A stretch of 64,000 bases of DNA from CmP2 sp052084925 (GTDB lineage Bacteria; Actinomycetota; Actinomycetes; Actinomycetales; Micrococcaceae), in the NCBI GenBank assembly GCA_052084925.1, contig JBQDEV010000009.1, positions 88,958-152,957 of the forward strand, in the 5' to 3' direction. Made by a program: the position numbers and the translations under genes. Below, one piece after another: positions 26,531 to 35,454 of this stretch (its first letter is position 1; each line of letters opens with the position of its first letter). The notes under the pieces were generated by a model that searched no databases, had not been told where the DNA came from, and saw only the letters and a list, made by a program, of their open reading frames with translations.

Positions 26531-27535
26531 TCACTGCTGCAGGATGAGATCGTCGAGGGCCACCGGATCCGCGAGGAGACCGTCCTCGTCCGAGATCTCA
26601 ATGAGGCGCTCGAGGGAGTCTTCATTGACTGACTCGACCCAGCGCGGTAACCGAATGGTTTGCGCGAGGTCTTCGGAAATCTGCGTGTAGCTGGTCAGGA
26701 TCTCGCGTGTTTCATCGGGATGCTCTTCCGCGTAGGTCGCTGACTCCGCGATGGCCGCCTGAAACTGTTCGACCAGTTCGGGCTGCTGCTCCGCCAGGTC
26801 TCCGGACGTGAAGTACGCGGAAGCGGTTAGATCCGGAGAGACCTCAATCCAATTCCAGGCGATGGGTTCGAGCCCTTCCTCGAGTCCCATGGTCAGGAAG
26901 GGCTCCACGAGGAAGGCTGCGTCCACGTTGCCTTGTTCGATGGCCGGGATCATGTCGGGAAACGGGAGCTCGATGAGATCGAGCGCTGCGGGGTCGCCGC
27001 CATCGTTGCGTACTGCTTCTTTGACGGTGGAGTCCGAAATGTTGTTCAACGTATTCACGGCCACACTCCGGCCCTCCAGATCGGAGGCGGAACTGATGCC
27101 GCTGTCTGCGGGCACCACCGTGGCTCCATAATCCGTCTCTTCGTCGCCGGAACTCGTTCCGCCGGGAGCGATGATCTTGACGTCCACGCCGCGAGAATTT
27201 GCGACGATGAGACTGGTGGGGTTGCTGAAGCCGAACTCGTATTGCCCGCTCGTGACTGCAGGAATAATAGCTGCGCCTCCCTGGGCGGCGACGAGCTCGA
27301 CGTCCAGCCCGTGGGACTCGAAAATTCCGGTCTCCACACCCAGGTGAAGAGGTGCGAGATCAACGAGGGGCATGACACCGACGGTGATGCTCTGCAGTTC
27401 TTCTGCGTGCGTCGGGTCAGTGGATTCTTCGGCGGAGGTGTCCTGTTCGCCAGAGCAGGCCGAGAGTGCCAGGGCGAGCGTGAAGACGAAGGCGGCGCCG
27501 ATGCGCCGGGTGTTACTTCCGTTGGTAGTAGACAT
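26531..27535 (-). CDS. NitT/TauT-type ABC solute-binding lipoprotein (orphan)
   Basis: 334 aa. Signal peptide with lipobox LSAC, then a two-lobe binding protein of the SsuA/TauA/NMT1-like class (TVGVMPLVDLAPLHLGVETG, NVDAAFLVEPFLTMGL). No permease or ATPase gene is adjacent, so it must use a transporter encoded elsewhere or act alone. I start at the ATG at 27533-27535 (MSTTNGSN). It is transcribed with the demethylase-like gene and divergent from the LysR regulator, which probably controls it. Confidence 0.85.
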   Translation of the reverse strand: MSTTNGSNTRRIGAAFVFTLALALSACSGEQDTSAEESTDPTHAEELQSITVGVMPLVDLAPLHLGVETGIFESHGLDVELVAAQGGAAIIPAVTSGQYEFGFSNPTSLIVANSRGVDVKIIAPGGTSSGDEETDYGATVVPADSGISSASDLEGRSVAVNTLNNISDSTVKEAVRNDGGDPAALDLIELPFPDMIPAIEQGNVDAAFLVEPFLTMGLEEGLEPIAWNWIEVSPDLTASAYFTSGDLAEQQPELVEQFQAAIAESATYAEEHPDETREILTSYTQISEDLAQTIRLPRWVESVNEDSLERLIEISDEDGLLADPVALDDLILQQ

Positions 27536-27640
27536 GGTTGCCTCAGTTCGATGTGACGCGTATGGCAACCCCTGGACGGGGCCAACAAGGTGACCTTGTT
27601 GATGTAATCTGCGTCACTTTCGAGGCTAGAGTCGGGCATA

Positions 27641-27655
27641 CTATTTATCCAATAG
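27641..27655. promoter_or_regulatory. LysR-type operator candidate (T-N11-A palindrome)
   Basis: CTATT-TATCC-AATAG at 27641-27655 is a perfect palindrome containing the T-N11-A pattern that LysR-type regulators bind. It lies in the AT-rich gap between the divergent lipoprotein and LysR genes, 65-79 bp upstream of the LysR start. Confidence 0.6.
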
Positions 27656-27719
27656 AACCTAGCTATGTAGAAATCAGTCAACTCTATAAAGGGTGCTTTC
27701 GGAGGGCGAGTGAAGGATC

Positions 27720-28685
27720 ATGAGCGACGTCTGGGCGAGATACGACATCAACCTTCTGCGCACCTTCGTGACGGTGTACGAGACACGAAGCGTGACGGAA
27801 GCAGCGCGGCGCCTCTATGTGAGTCAGCCATCGGTGAGCTACAACCTGGGCAAGCTGCGGCGCCTCTTCTCTGATCCGCTGTTCTTGAGGGAGGGGGGCT
27901 CGTTCACCCCGACGGCGCGTGCAGAGGATCTCTACCCCGGGATCCTTCAAGGCATTCAGATGTTGGACGCCGCCGTTCAAGATGCCACAGAGTTCAAAGC
28001 GGCAGAAACCACGCGAACCTTCCGACTGCTAATGACAGACCTTGGCCTGATGGCGTTGTTCTCCTATATCGGCAAGGCGATTCAACAGCTGGCGCCCCAT
28101 GCACGGATCGAGGTCTCGCTCATTGATGTTGACGAGGCTGAGAATCAGCTCCGTCGAAATGAGGCTGATGCCGCTATTGCCATCCCAGAATTCTCGCCGC
28201 AAGTCGTCGTCCGGGATCACCTGATGGACATGCCCTATGTCGGAGTGTGTGCGAAGGACCATCCTCGGATTTCGGATCGTCCTACCGTGGAAGAGCTGGT
28301 GTCAGAGCATCGCATCCACGTGTCCAACACGTTGGGGCATCAAAAGGTAGAGGACATGCTTCTGCAACACGGTGCCGAGCAGACGCCAGCAATCGCCTTA
28401 CCGACCTACTCGGTGTTGGATGAGGCACTCATGGCCACTGAGTGTTTCTCCATCGTCCCCCAGTTCTTGGGCGATATGTTCGTCCGTCGCAGCGAGATCA
28501 AGCAGTTCGCGCCGCCTTTCCCCCTTGAACCCGGTCACGTGGGACTTCATACACTGAGGCGCGTGGTTCCCTCCCCTGCAACGGAGTGGCTTCGCCACGT
28601 CATCAGTGAAGCGCTGGAGGCGTACCCCTACCCGAAATACGTCAGCGAAGGAGGCGGTTCGTCTCCGCGCGTTGGCCAGGACTAA
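27720..28685 (+). CDS. LysR-family transcriptional regulator
   Basis: 321 aa. N-terminal winged helix-turn-helix (INLLRTFVTVYETRSVTEAARR, split by the usual SQPSVSYNLGKLR recognition helix) and a C-terminal effector-binding domain. The helix-turn-helix plus length fit the NodD/SyrM-like branch (YDINLLRTF start). Ribosome site AAGGA precedes the ATG. It is divergent from the lipoprotein/demethylase pair and is their likely regulator, with the aromatic or methylated substrate as inducer (inference). Its stop codon overlaps that of the convergent oxidase gene. Confidence 0.9.
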   Translation: MSDVWARYDINLLRTFVTVYETRSVTEAARRLYVSQPSVSYNLGKLRRLFSDPLFLREGGSFTPTARAEDLYPGILQGIQMLDAAVQDATEFKAAETTRTFRLLMTDLGLMALFSYIGKAIQQLAPHARIEVSLIDVDEAENQLRRNEADAAIAIPEFSPQVVVRDHLMDMPYVGVCAKDHPRISDRPTVEELVSEHRIHVSNTLGHQKVEDMLLQHGAEQTPAIALPTYSVLDEALMATECFSIVPQFLGDMFVRRSEIKQFAPPFPLEPGHVGLHTLRRVVPSPATEWLRHVISEALEAYPYPKYVSEGGGSSPRVGQD

Positions 28686-30007
28686 CCGAGAACCCGGCGC
28701 GCGGCGGCGTTGGTGAACACCCGGTGCGGATCGAGTTGATCCCGCACCGCGCGGAAATCCTCGTACCGGGGGAGCGCACGCTGGGCCTGTTCGGGGGTCA
28801 GCGTGTTCATCTTCCCCCAGTGCGGCCGCCCGCCCAGGCCACAGAACAGTTCCTCCAGGGGTTCGAAGAGCGGGCGGGCGTCCTGGCGGTGGTACTGGTG
28901 CACCGCCAGGTAGAGGGTGCGGCGCCCGTAAGCCGGGGACATCCAGGAGTCCTCGGCGGCGCCCACACGGACCTCCAGCGGGAAGCTGGCGTGGTATCCG
29001 CGTCGGGCCAGGTGTGTGAAGATTTCGCGCACGCCGTCGAAGGTCTCCGGGGCCCGAGACAGATCCAGGGCATACTCCATCTCGCGGAAGCGCACGGTGC
29101 GAGGGCTCACGAAGACCCGGTGCGAGTCTTCCACCTCGTCACGGGTGGACATGGCGGCGGCTGCGAACCGGTTCAGGGTCGGAGTGGTGCTCGGAGCCAG
29201 GGTGGCGAGCCGGGAGATCGCCTCCAGGCCGAGGTTGTCGGCGAGGTGCTCTCCGGCCCAGCGCGCCCACGGGTGACGACGCCGCTCGGGGGTGTCCTGG
29301 AGGTGGCGCGTGGAGGACTTCACGGTGATCGCCGGGGCGGCCGGAAACCAGAAGAACTCGGGGTGGTCGAGGTGCTCCGCGCGCTCGGCGAAACTCTCCA
29401 GCACCTGCTCCGCGGGTTCCTGCTGCTGCACGCAGTGGAGCCGGAACGCCGGAACGCACTGCAGCTGCACCTGGGTGATCAGACCGAGGGTGCCCAGGCA
29501 GACGCGAGCGGCTTGGAACTCCGGGTGCTCGGCGGTGAGCCAGCGGACGGTGCCGTCGGCGGTGATCAGCTGCAGACCGGTGACGGCGCCGGCGTATCCG
29601 GTGTGGTTCAGTCCGGTGCCGTGGGTGCCGGTGGCGATCGCCCCGGCCAGGGTCTGCCCGTCGATGTCGCCCATGCTGTCCAGCGCGAGTCCGAGCGCGG
29701 CCAGGGCGCGCACGGCGTCAGCGACGATCGTTCCGGCCCAGAACGTGACCCGGCCGGTGTCCGGATCGGCGTCGACCACTCCGCGCAGCCCGGTCAGCTC
29801 GATCTGCACGTCATCGGTGACGGCGACCTCGGAGAACGAATGGCGGGATCCGGCCGGGGTGAGGGTGTGCCCAGCCTCGGCGTGAGCCGCCACCTGGTCG
29901 GCGGCTTCGGCCACACTGTTCGGGCGCAGGATGCGGGTGGGCCGCCAATGGCGGGTTCCAGCCCAGTTGCGCACGCGCGGTCGTGCGGGCAGGTCGTATG
30001 CGCTCAT
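28682..30007 (-). CDS. FAD-dependent sugar-1,4-lactone oxidase (D-arabinono-lactone oxidase family)
   Basis: 441 aa. N-terminal FAD-binding PCMH-type domain with TPAGSRHSFSEVA and TLAGAIATGTHGTG, and a C-terminal ALO domain with the signature PHWGKMNTLT. Enzymes of this family oxidise aldonolactones (L-gulono-, D-arabinono- or L-galactono-1,4-lactone), passing electrons to oxygen or a dehydrogenase acceptor. The His of the usual covalent-flavin motif is present in the GSRHSF segment. It overlaps the next upstream gene (PLP enzyme) by 4 bp, so the two are co-translated. The true substrate is not certain. Confidence 0.9.
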   Translation of the reverse strand: MSAYDLPARPRVRNWAGTRHWRPTRILRPNSVAEAADQVAAHAEAGHTLTPAGSRHSFSEVAVTDDVQIELTGLRGVVDADPDTGRVTFWAGTIVADAVRALAALGLALDSMGDIDGQTLAGAIATGTHGTGLNHTGYAGAVTGLQLITADGTVRWLTAEHPEFQAARVCLGTLGLITQVQLQCVPAFRLHCVQQQEPAEQVLESFAERAEHLDHPEFFWFPAAPAITVKSSTRHLQDTPERRRHPWARWAGEHLADNLGLEAISRLATLAPSTTPTLNRFAAAAMSTRDEVEDSHRVFVSPRTVRFREMEYALDLSRAPETFDGVREIFTHLARRGYHASFPLEVRVGAAEDSWMSPAYGRRTLYLAVHQYHRQDARPLFEPLEELFCGLGGRPHWGKMNTLTPEQAQRALPRYEDFRAVRDQLDPHRVFTNAAARRVLG

Positions 30008-31257
30008 GCAGAGAATGCCTTTCCTTCGCCACGGTAGGTGGGCCAGAGATCGACGATGTCCTGGGCGGCCTCCGAATAGACCGCCACGAGGTTGGTGTGC
30101 TCCGCGAGCTCACCGGATTTGGCGTGGCGGAAGAACACCGGGTCGCCCATCTGCAGCAGTGAGGTGGCCTTGCCGTGCAGTGGGGTCTGCACCTCGCCGG
30201 GTCCCTCTAACCGAGCGTAGCGCAGCCCCAGGGGCCAGGCGATCGTGGGACGCCGTGAACGGCTGGGCGGTCCCGAAGCAATCAATCCGCCCCCGCTGAC
30301 GGTGACGGTGTGCGGGGTGGGTCGTCGCACGACGGGGCGGACGAAGTACAACGATGGCCGCGGATGGAACTCCGCGTAGTTGTCGAACAGTGCCGGACCG
30401 ATCAGGCCGGAGCCCACCGATGCCTCGGTGACCGATCGATCCTGCACCGTGGAGTCGAGGGATCCGGTGCCGCCGCCATTGACGAATTCCAGAGCCTGCC
30501 CGGCCTGGCGGCAGACGCCCCTGATGGCGGCGACCATGCGGGCCCGACGGCGGGCCACGTCGCGAATCACGAGCTGCTTGGCCGCGCGCACCATCGGGGA
30601 GAGCAGGCTGCCCGCATCGGGTGTGGCCGCCACCTGGCCCTCATAGCCCAGCACCCCCACGAGGCGGAGCTCGGGGTGCGCCACCACGGCGCGGGCCAGG
30701 GCGGCTGCTTCGCTCTCGGTGCGCACCGGTGACCGGTACGGACCCAGATGCAGCCCCGGCGTGGGCATCCAGGCCAGGTCGAGATCGATGCAGATCCGCA
30801 ACGGCTCTTGGCGCACGCCCTGCGTAGCGGACCGGGCGGCGTCGAGGACGAGCCGCACATTCTCCAGGGAGTCCACCGTCACCGTGATGTTGCGGCGGGC
30901 CTGAGGGTCCTGGGCCCACTGCGTCAGCGCGGCCGCATTGGATTCGGGGTAGCCCACCAGCAGATCATCGATGCCGTGCTCATGCAGCCACAGCGCCTCG
31001 GCGAGAGTGTAGGCCAGGGCGCCGGAGAATCCGGGGCGCTCCAGGGCGGTGGTCAGCGCTCCGCGGATACGCAGCGATTTGGTGGCCACCCGCAGCGGCA
31101 CGCCTTGGGCGCGCAGCCGGAGCTGGTCGGCGTTGAAGAGAAAGCGATCCAGATCGAGCACGCACGACACGTGGCGTCGGGTATCGGCATCGAGGCGCTT
31201 CAGGGCCCGAGCGTAGTGATGGAACGGGACGTCGTCCTCCAGGCCTGCGGCGTTCAT
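30004..31257 (-). CDS. PLP-dependent amino-acid enzyme (D-threonine aldolase/D-serine dehydratase-like)
   Basis: 417 aa. It has the alanine-racemase N-terminal fold (type III PLP) with the Schiff-base Lys in RVATKSLRI. The C-terminal D-serine dehydratase-like domain carries the probable metal-site His in DPVFFRHAKSGE. Family members are D-threonine aldolases, D-serine deaminases and related amino-acid deaminases. It is co-translated with the lactone oxidase downstream; this pairing is seen in other actinobacteria, but the joint pathway is unknown to me. Confidence 0.8.
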   Translation of the reverse strand: MNAAGLEDDVPFHHYARALKRLDADTRRHVSCVLDLDRFLFNADQLRLRAQGVPLRVATKSLRIRGALTTALERPGFSGALAYTLAEALWLHEHGIDDLLVGYPESNAAALTQWAQDPQARRNITVTVDSLENVRLVLDAARSATQGVRQEPLRICIDLDLAWMPTPGLHLGPYRSPVRTESEAAALARAVVAHPELRLVGVLGYEGQVAATPDAGSLLSPMVRAAKQLVIRDVARRRARMVAAIRGVCRQAGQALEFVNGGGTGSLDSTVQDRSVTEASVGSGLIGPALFDNYAEFHPRPSLYFVRPVVRRPTPHTVTVSGGGLIASGPPSRSRRPTIAWPLGLRYARLEGPGEVQTPLHGKATSLLQMGDPVFFRHAKSGELAEHTNLVAVYSEAAQDIVDLWPTYRGEGKAFSA

Positions 31258-31323
31258 TCCACGATGGTGACACGGAATATCCCGTTTGCAAACTCGTGAG
31301 TAACTACCGGTGGTGAACGTGCA

Positions 31324-31352
31324 ACGCCCCCGCGATCTTCTCGCGAGGGCGT
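31324..31352. terminator. hairpin terminator candidate downstream of pit
   Basis: ACGCCCCCGCGA (31324-31335) pairs with TCGCGAGGGCGT (31341-31352) with one mismatch and a 5-nt loop. It lies about 170 bp past the pit stop and upstream of the PLP enzyme gene, so it probably ends the pit transcript. No T-tract. Confidence 0.55.
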
Positions 31353-31518
31353 GTCGAATGAAGCTGAGGGTGCCGGGTCGGGACGCCTCTCGGCGCGTGG
31401 CCGCTCAAGGCGGCAAATTGTTTGGAGCCCGGGGGTACCGCGACCCGACACCTGCTTCTAGTGTGACGGTTCCCGGGGAGGTTTGTCCAGCACGATCGCC
31501 GCACCCTGACTCGAAATA

Positions 31519-32556
31519 TCAGCCGACCCGCAGCCCAGGAACCAAGGGAGTCAGCGCTGCAGTGAGCACGAGGCTGACGGCGGCGCAAACCACGAGGGTG
31601 AGCACGAAGTACACGCCCAGCCGGACCACCTGCGGCCAGTTCACCGAGTGGTGGGACTGGTTCTGCCCGGCGCCGACGATGGCGGCCGCGGCGGCGTGCG
31701 ACGACGACACCGGCAGGTGCAGCACCAGCGAGCCGAGGAACATGAGCAGCGCGGAGGAGAAGGAGGCGATCGAGGAACGCAGCGGATCCAGCAGCACCAG
31801 CCGATCGGTGAGGGTATGGGCGATCCGCCAGCCGCCCAGCAGGGTGCCACCGCCGAGCATAACGGCGGTAAGCACGGTGATCCACCATTCCGAGCCCAGC
31901 TCCAGCCCCGCGGCCGAGACGGCGATGGCCAGCACCAGATACATGCGCTGCCCGAACTGCAAGCCATGGCCGAAGGCGTTGCCGGCCGCGGTGACCGCCA
32001 GGGCCATCCGGGCCGGGGTCTTGACCACGCCGGGGGAGGCGTCACGGGTGAACCACAGCGCCGGGAACACCAGCAGCCAGGCCAGGGTGAGCGCGATCAG
32101 CGGCGAGAGCACCAGGGCCACCAGCAGGAACAAGGTGGCGGTGGTGATCTCCCCGGCGGACACGACGACGACGTCGGTGGCCAGCAGCGCAAGTCCACCG
32201 CCGATGACTCCGGCGGCCAGGGCGTGCGAGGAGGAAGTCGGTACCCCGCGCCACCAGGTCAGGGCATCCCAGGCGAAGGCGGTGAGCAGTGCCGAGAGCA
32301 ACACCACGAGGCCGGCCGGTCCGTGGGGGACGATAGCCAGGAACTCGCGCCCGACGTGCGCCATCATCAGCGAGCCCACCACCACGCCGAAGGCATTGAG
32401 CAGTCCGGCCATCAGCAGGGCGGTGCGCGGGCTGAGGGCTCGGGCGCGCACCGGCAGTGCGATGGCGTTGGGCGCGTCGTGACCGCCGGCGATCACCGTG
32501 AACGCGCTGGAGGCCAGCAGTACCGCGATGAACAGGACCAGGATTCCCGGCTCCAC
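31519..32556 (-). CDS. pit: PiT-family low-affinity inorganic phosphate permease
   Basis: 345 aa with about ten membrane helices. Both inverted PiT signatures are seen: GGHDAPNAIALP near the N-terminus with GVPTSSSHALAAG, and HLPVSSSHAAAAAIVG near the C-terminus. Length is as expected for single-domain actinobacterial Pit proteins. It follows the DUF47 gene by three bases, a common pit operon layout in which the PhoU-like protein modulates the transporter. Together with pstSCAB, the window encodes both high- and low-affinity phosphate uptake. Confidence 0.93.
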   Translation of the reverse strand: MEPGILVLFIAVLLASSAFTVIAGGHDAPNAIALPVRARALSPRTALLMAGLLNAFGVVVGSLMMAHVGREFLAIVPHGPAGLVVLLSALLTAFAWDALTWWRGVPTSSSHALAAGVIGGGLALLATDVVVVSAGEITTATLFLLVALVLSPLIALTLAWLLVFPALWFTRDASPGVVKTPARMALAVTAAGNAFGHGLQFGQRMYLVLAIAVSAAGLELGSEWWITVLTAVMLGGGTLLGGWRIAHTLTDRLVLLDPLRSSIASFSSALLMFLGSLVLHLPVSSSHAAAAAIVGAGQNQSHHSVNWPQVVRLGVYFVLTLVVCAAVSLVLTAALTPLVPGLRVG

Positions 32557-32559
32557 CGC

Positions 32560-33186
32560 CTACGACTCCCGCACGAGCACCGCGCCCAGGTGCACAATCA
32601 TCTGGCGCCAGGCGTTCAGCGTCTTCTCGAGGCTGTGGGCGATCTCGCGGCGCCCGTGGAAAGTGCGCGGCATGGACTCTTCGACGTCGTGCATCACCCA
32701 GGCGGCCACCAGGCGTTCGCAGCGCCGGGAGAGCCGGGTCATCTCTAGCCAGGTCTCCTCCAGGTCGTTGAACTCCTGAAGCTGGGAGACCGCGCGCTGG
32801 GTGAGGCGGGCCTGTTGTCCGAGCACCTCGAGTAAGTCCATCGCGTCACCGGTGAGTTTGACCTGTTGGGTGGAGCGGATCACGAAACCTGTGGTGGCCA
32901 CGTGCCCGACCACCAGCGACATCCAGGTGGACATCGTGTACAGGTCCTCACGTGGCAAGGGGGTGATGAACGCCGAGCGCAGGGAGGTCATCAGCGCCAT
33001 GTGCGTGGTGGTGGCGTTGGTCTCCAAGGCGCCGAGCCGGCTGTCGATGTGCTCGGCGGCGTCTCGGTCGGCTCCCATGAGCTGACCGAGCAGGTCGACG
33101 GACTCGCCGAGCAGGTCGGCAAGCGTCCCGAGATGGTCCAGACCCGTGGTCTCGGGGGTCAGCAGGCGCGAAAAGGAGAAGTTCAT
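32560..33186 (-). CDS. DUF47 PhoU-like protein, partner of Pit
   Basis: 208 aa, predicted nearly all helical. It begins MNFSFSRLLTPETTGLDHLG and contains the paired helices typical of the DUF47/PhoU-like family (LPREDLYTMSTWM). These proteins bind metal and regulate the neighbouring PiT transporter. The gene is the first of the two-gene pit operon. Confidence 0.85.
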   Translation of the reverse strand: MNFSFSRLLTPETTGLDHLGTLADLLGESVDLLGQLMGADRDAAEHIDSRLGALETNATTTHMALMTSLRSAFITPLPREDLYTMSTWMSLVVGHVATTGFVIRSTQQVKLTGDAMDLLEVLGQQARLTQRAVSQLQEFNDLEETWLEMTRLSRRCERLVAAWVMHDVEESMPRTFHGRREIAHSLEKTLNAWRQMIVHLGAVLVRES

Positions 33187-33374
33187 CGAGAGCAGGATAC
33201 CGCCGGAAGGTGAACTTCCCGGACCGCGACGGATTCTTGCGCCCGCGGCAGGTGGCGGCGCAGCGAAACGACGTCGTCAGTCGAGGCTGCCGTCGCGCCA
33301 GGCCAGAGAGTCGGCCACATGTCCCTCTTGAGGGACATCTGCGAGAATGGGGATCAAGATACGGAGGCATAATC

Positions 33375-33866
33375 ATGGTGTTCCAAGGAGAAATATTGTC
33401 GGTGGGGGCATTATTGGATGCCGCCCGTGCGGCGTCTGCCGAGACACCAAGCCCGGAGGCTGGAATTCGTCATACGGCGGCGCAGAATGCAGCTGCTTGC
33501 CGCACACTCGTGGCCGAAGGTGAGGGCCTTGATGCGTGCTGGCGATTCGGGATCCTTCAGACGATGGACGACTACACTTCGGTGCTTCGTCGCGGTGGCC
33601 CAGACCTCGCGTCCCAGGTTTTCAAAGAGTCGCCACCACGGACCGGAGCTGAGCAACTAGATGCCGCGTTTGCGGCTCTGGCCGAGTATCTAGCAGTGCA
33701 AGACGGATGGCAGGTGCCTGAATGGGCGAGTGATCCGGATCGCTCCACGTCCAACTGGTACCCAGCGGTGCCCGTCCTTTACCTCGCTGATGCTGAACGA
33801 GAGAGCCCTGACGCTTTTCGACGTCGAGGCATTTTGATTACTTCGCGTTCTCTGGCCAGGGCATGA
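33375..33866 (+). CDS. antitoxin-like partner of a decayed nucleotidyltransferase gene
   Basis: 163 aa, soluble, no named domain. It starts at the ATG at 33375, seven bases after GGAGG. It contains repeated short helical segments and ends SPDAFRRRGILITSRSLARA-like in the last 20 residues. Its stop codon overlaps the ATG of a DUF6036/AbiEii-like nucleotidyltransferase remnant by 4 bp, the coupling seen in toxin-antitoxin operons. I therefore infer that this was the antitoxin of a type IV-like (AbiE-type) pair, but no antitoxin domain can be named. Confidence 0.55.
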   Translation: MVFQGEILSVGALLDAARAASAETPSPEAGIRHTAAQNAAACRTLVAEGEGLDACWRFGILQTMDDYTSVLRRGGPDLASQVFKESPPRTGAEQLDAAFAALAEYLAVQDGWQVPEWASDPDRSTSNWYPAVPVLYLADAERESPDAFRRRGILITSRSLARA

Positions 33867-34407
33867 CACTGCGGGGGGCCGTTCGACGCGACGACGGTGC
33901 ATGCACTCTTCCAAGAGCTCTCGGACCGGCTCACGACGGCAGGGCTGCAGGCGCAACTGTTCGTCGTCGGAGGGGCAGCGATGGCATTGGCCTATGACGA
34001 TCGGCGGCTCACTCGTGACGTCGACGCTCTCTTCGTGCCCGCCCGGAGGTTCGTCAAATCGTCGCGGAGATGAGCGGTCCGTATGGTTTGGAGCCAGACT
34101 GGCTCAATGATGCAGTCAAAGGGTTCCTCCCTGGAACCGACGAGAATCCCAGAACCGTTTTCGAATCGGAATCCTTGTTCGTCCAGGTGCCATCGCCCAG
34201 GTATCTCCTGGCAATGAAGTTGTATGCATCTCGCGATGATCGTGATCTTGAGATGCCGCAATCCTGTTCAATGAACTGAGATACACGACATCGGAAGAAT
34301 GCCTCGGCGTTCTGGAATCCGCATACCCTCTGGGGCAGCTCATTCCTCGCCACCGATATCTTGCGGAAGAGATTGCGACCCGCGCCGAATTGCGCCGTAG
34401 CCGATAA
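33863..34407 (+). pseudogene. decayed nucleotidyltransferase (DUF6036/AbiEii-like toxin) with frameshifts
   Basis: The reading frame is broken at three places but reads as one protein when joined. A probable first shift is in the G6 run at 33873-33878: with one G less, the ATG at 33863 leads into FDATTVHALFQELS. The body has VVGGAAMALAYD and RLTRDVDALF, the nucleotidyltransferase core. A second shift lies near 34041-34048, after which EVRQIVAEMSGPYGLEPDWL follows. A third is near 34252-34254, leading to AAILFNELRYTTSEECL and ending ELRRSR before TAA at 34405. The intact length would be about 180 aa, right for this family. The G-run shift alone could be a sequencing error; three shifts suggest real decay. 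Confidence 0.75.
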
Positions 34408-34468
34408 ACGGGCCGCAAGGTCACCAGTTGCCCATATTCGACGACGGCTTGTCGTGGGACTCCCGCGC

Positions 34469-35131
34469 TCAGTCGAGGCTGCCGTCGCGCCAGGCGCGGG
34501 CGGCGGCTTCCAGTTCTTCGGCCGTGCCGAGGAGTCGGCGTGACCGATGCAGCAGGTCCCGAGATTGCTCGGGGCGGGCGTGCTCCAGCGACTCGGCATG
34601 ATGGGCTTGGCCCAGTGAGGTCACGCGGCAGTACGCCCCGGCACGGTCGAGTGCGGTGGCGAAGTCGCCGTCGTAGACGCCGGTGAGGATCTGCTCGGTG
34701 AGCTGTTCGAGTTCGACGGCCCCCGGTGGCTCGACGACCCCCGCGATGGCGCGGGCCACCTGCGCGTCATAACCGGCTCGGTACCACCGCGCCCAGAGTT
34801 CCCCATTGCGCTGGGTGGCGGTGCGCAGGGCGTAGAGCCGCCACAGGGCGCCGCCCAGGGAAAGGGCAGGGGCATCCGCCCAGAGTCCGGCGATGGTGTC
34901 GAGTCCGATTTCCTCCACCAGATCCACCAGGGTGCCCACATGGTCGGCCGGTGGCACGGGCTGCTCAGCACCGGCGGTGCGTTGGTCGCGCTCCTCGTGA
35001 GCCGTGGTCACCAGGGCATGGGCCAGGCGCGCGGCAGCGGCCGAGACCATCTCGGGATCGGGTCCTGAGGGGATGGGCTCGAAGCTCTGCGGCGGGTAGA
35101 GCCGGGGGCGGTGGAAGCGGGTGTGACTCAA
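34469..35131 (-). CDS. conserved actinobacterial protein of unknown function
   Basis: 220 aa, predicted helical and soluble (starts MSHTRFHRPRLYPPQSFEP). I recall a Micrococcales family of similar wording that is often mislabelled as an RNA polymerase beta subunit; no polymerase motif is present. Conserved-looking segments are GALWRLYALR, TEQILTGVYDGDFATALDRAG and YCRVTSLGQ. It is divergent from tRNA-Lys. Function is unknown. Confidence 0.75.
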   Translation of the reverse strand: MSHTRFHRPRLYPPQSFEPIPSGPDPEMVSAAAARLAHALVTTAHEERDQRTAGAEQPVPPADHVGTLVDLVEEIGLDTIAGLWADAPALSLGGALWRLYALRTATQRNGELWARWYRAGYDAQVARAIAGVVEPPGAVELEQLTEQILTGVYDGDFATALDRAGAYCRVTSLGQAHHAESLEHARPEQSRDLLHRSRRLLGTAEELEAAARAWRDGSLD

Positions 35132-35245
35132 GCACGGTCCTTTCGGTGGGCATCACAGACCCTACCTGCAACACCTGGACGGCGCATTTCGTTCCCGAAG
35201 GTCTCCTGAGTGCGCTACCATGGATTTCGGTCGTTTTCGGCCACC

Positions 35246-35318
35246 GGGCCTTTAGCTCAGTTGGTAGAGCATCGGACTTTTAATCCGCTGGTCGCGGGTT
35301 CGAGTCCCGCAGGGCCCA
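35246..35318 (+). tRNA. tRNA-Lys (anticodon UUU)
   Basis: 73 nt. It has a 7-bp acceptor stem (GGGCCTT with AGGGCCC, one G-T pair), D arm GCTCAGTTGGTAGAGC, anticodon loop CTTTTAA giving UUU, and T arm GCGGGTTCGAGTCCCGC. The discriminator base is A at 35318. The CCA end is not encoded. Confidence 0.96.
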
Positions 35319-35329
35319 CCCAAAGCGTA

Positions 35330-35371
35330 CGGGAACACGTGACATCAGCAGATGTGGTGTGTTCCCGTTTT
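35330..35371 (+). terminator. rho-independent terminator after tRNA-Lys
   Basis: CGGGAACAC (35330-35338) pairs with GTGTTCCCG (35359-35367), followed directly by TTTT. It lies 12 nt after the tRNA. Confidence 0.9.
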
Positions 35372-35454
35372 GCTTCCTTGTCCAGGTCGCAGCCTGTGTG
35401 TGCGTCGCGAGCCGCTGGTCGCCGTCGCCTGAGCACGCGGAGCCGCGGTTGCTT

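Noticed and set aside
28724..30037. 437-codon open frame opposite the lactone oxidase
   Set aside because: Antisense shadow; the oxidase on the other strand has clear FAD and ALO motifs.
35246..35318. tRNA-Lys as an integration site for a genomic island
   Set aside because: I found no second copy of the tRNA 3' end in the window and no integrase gene.
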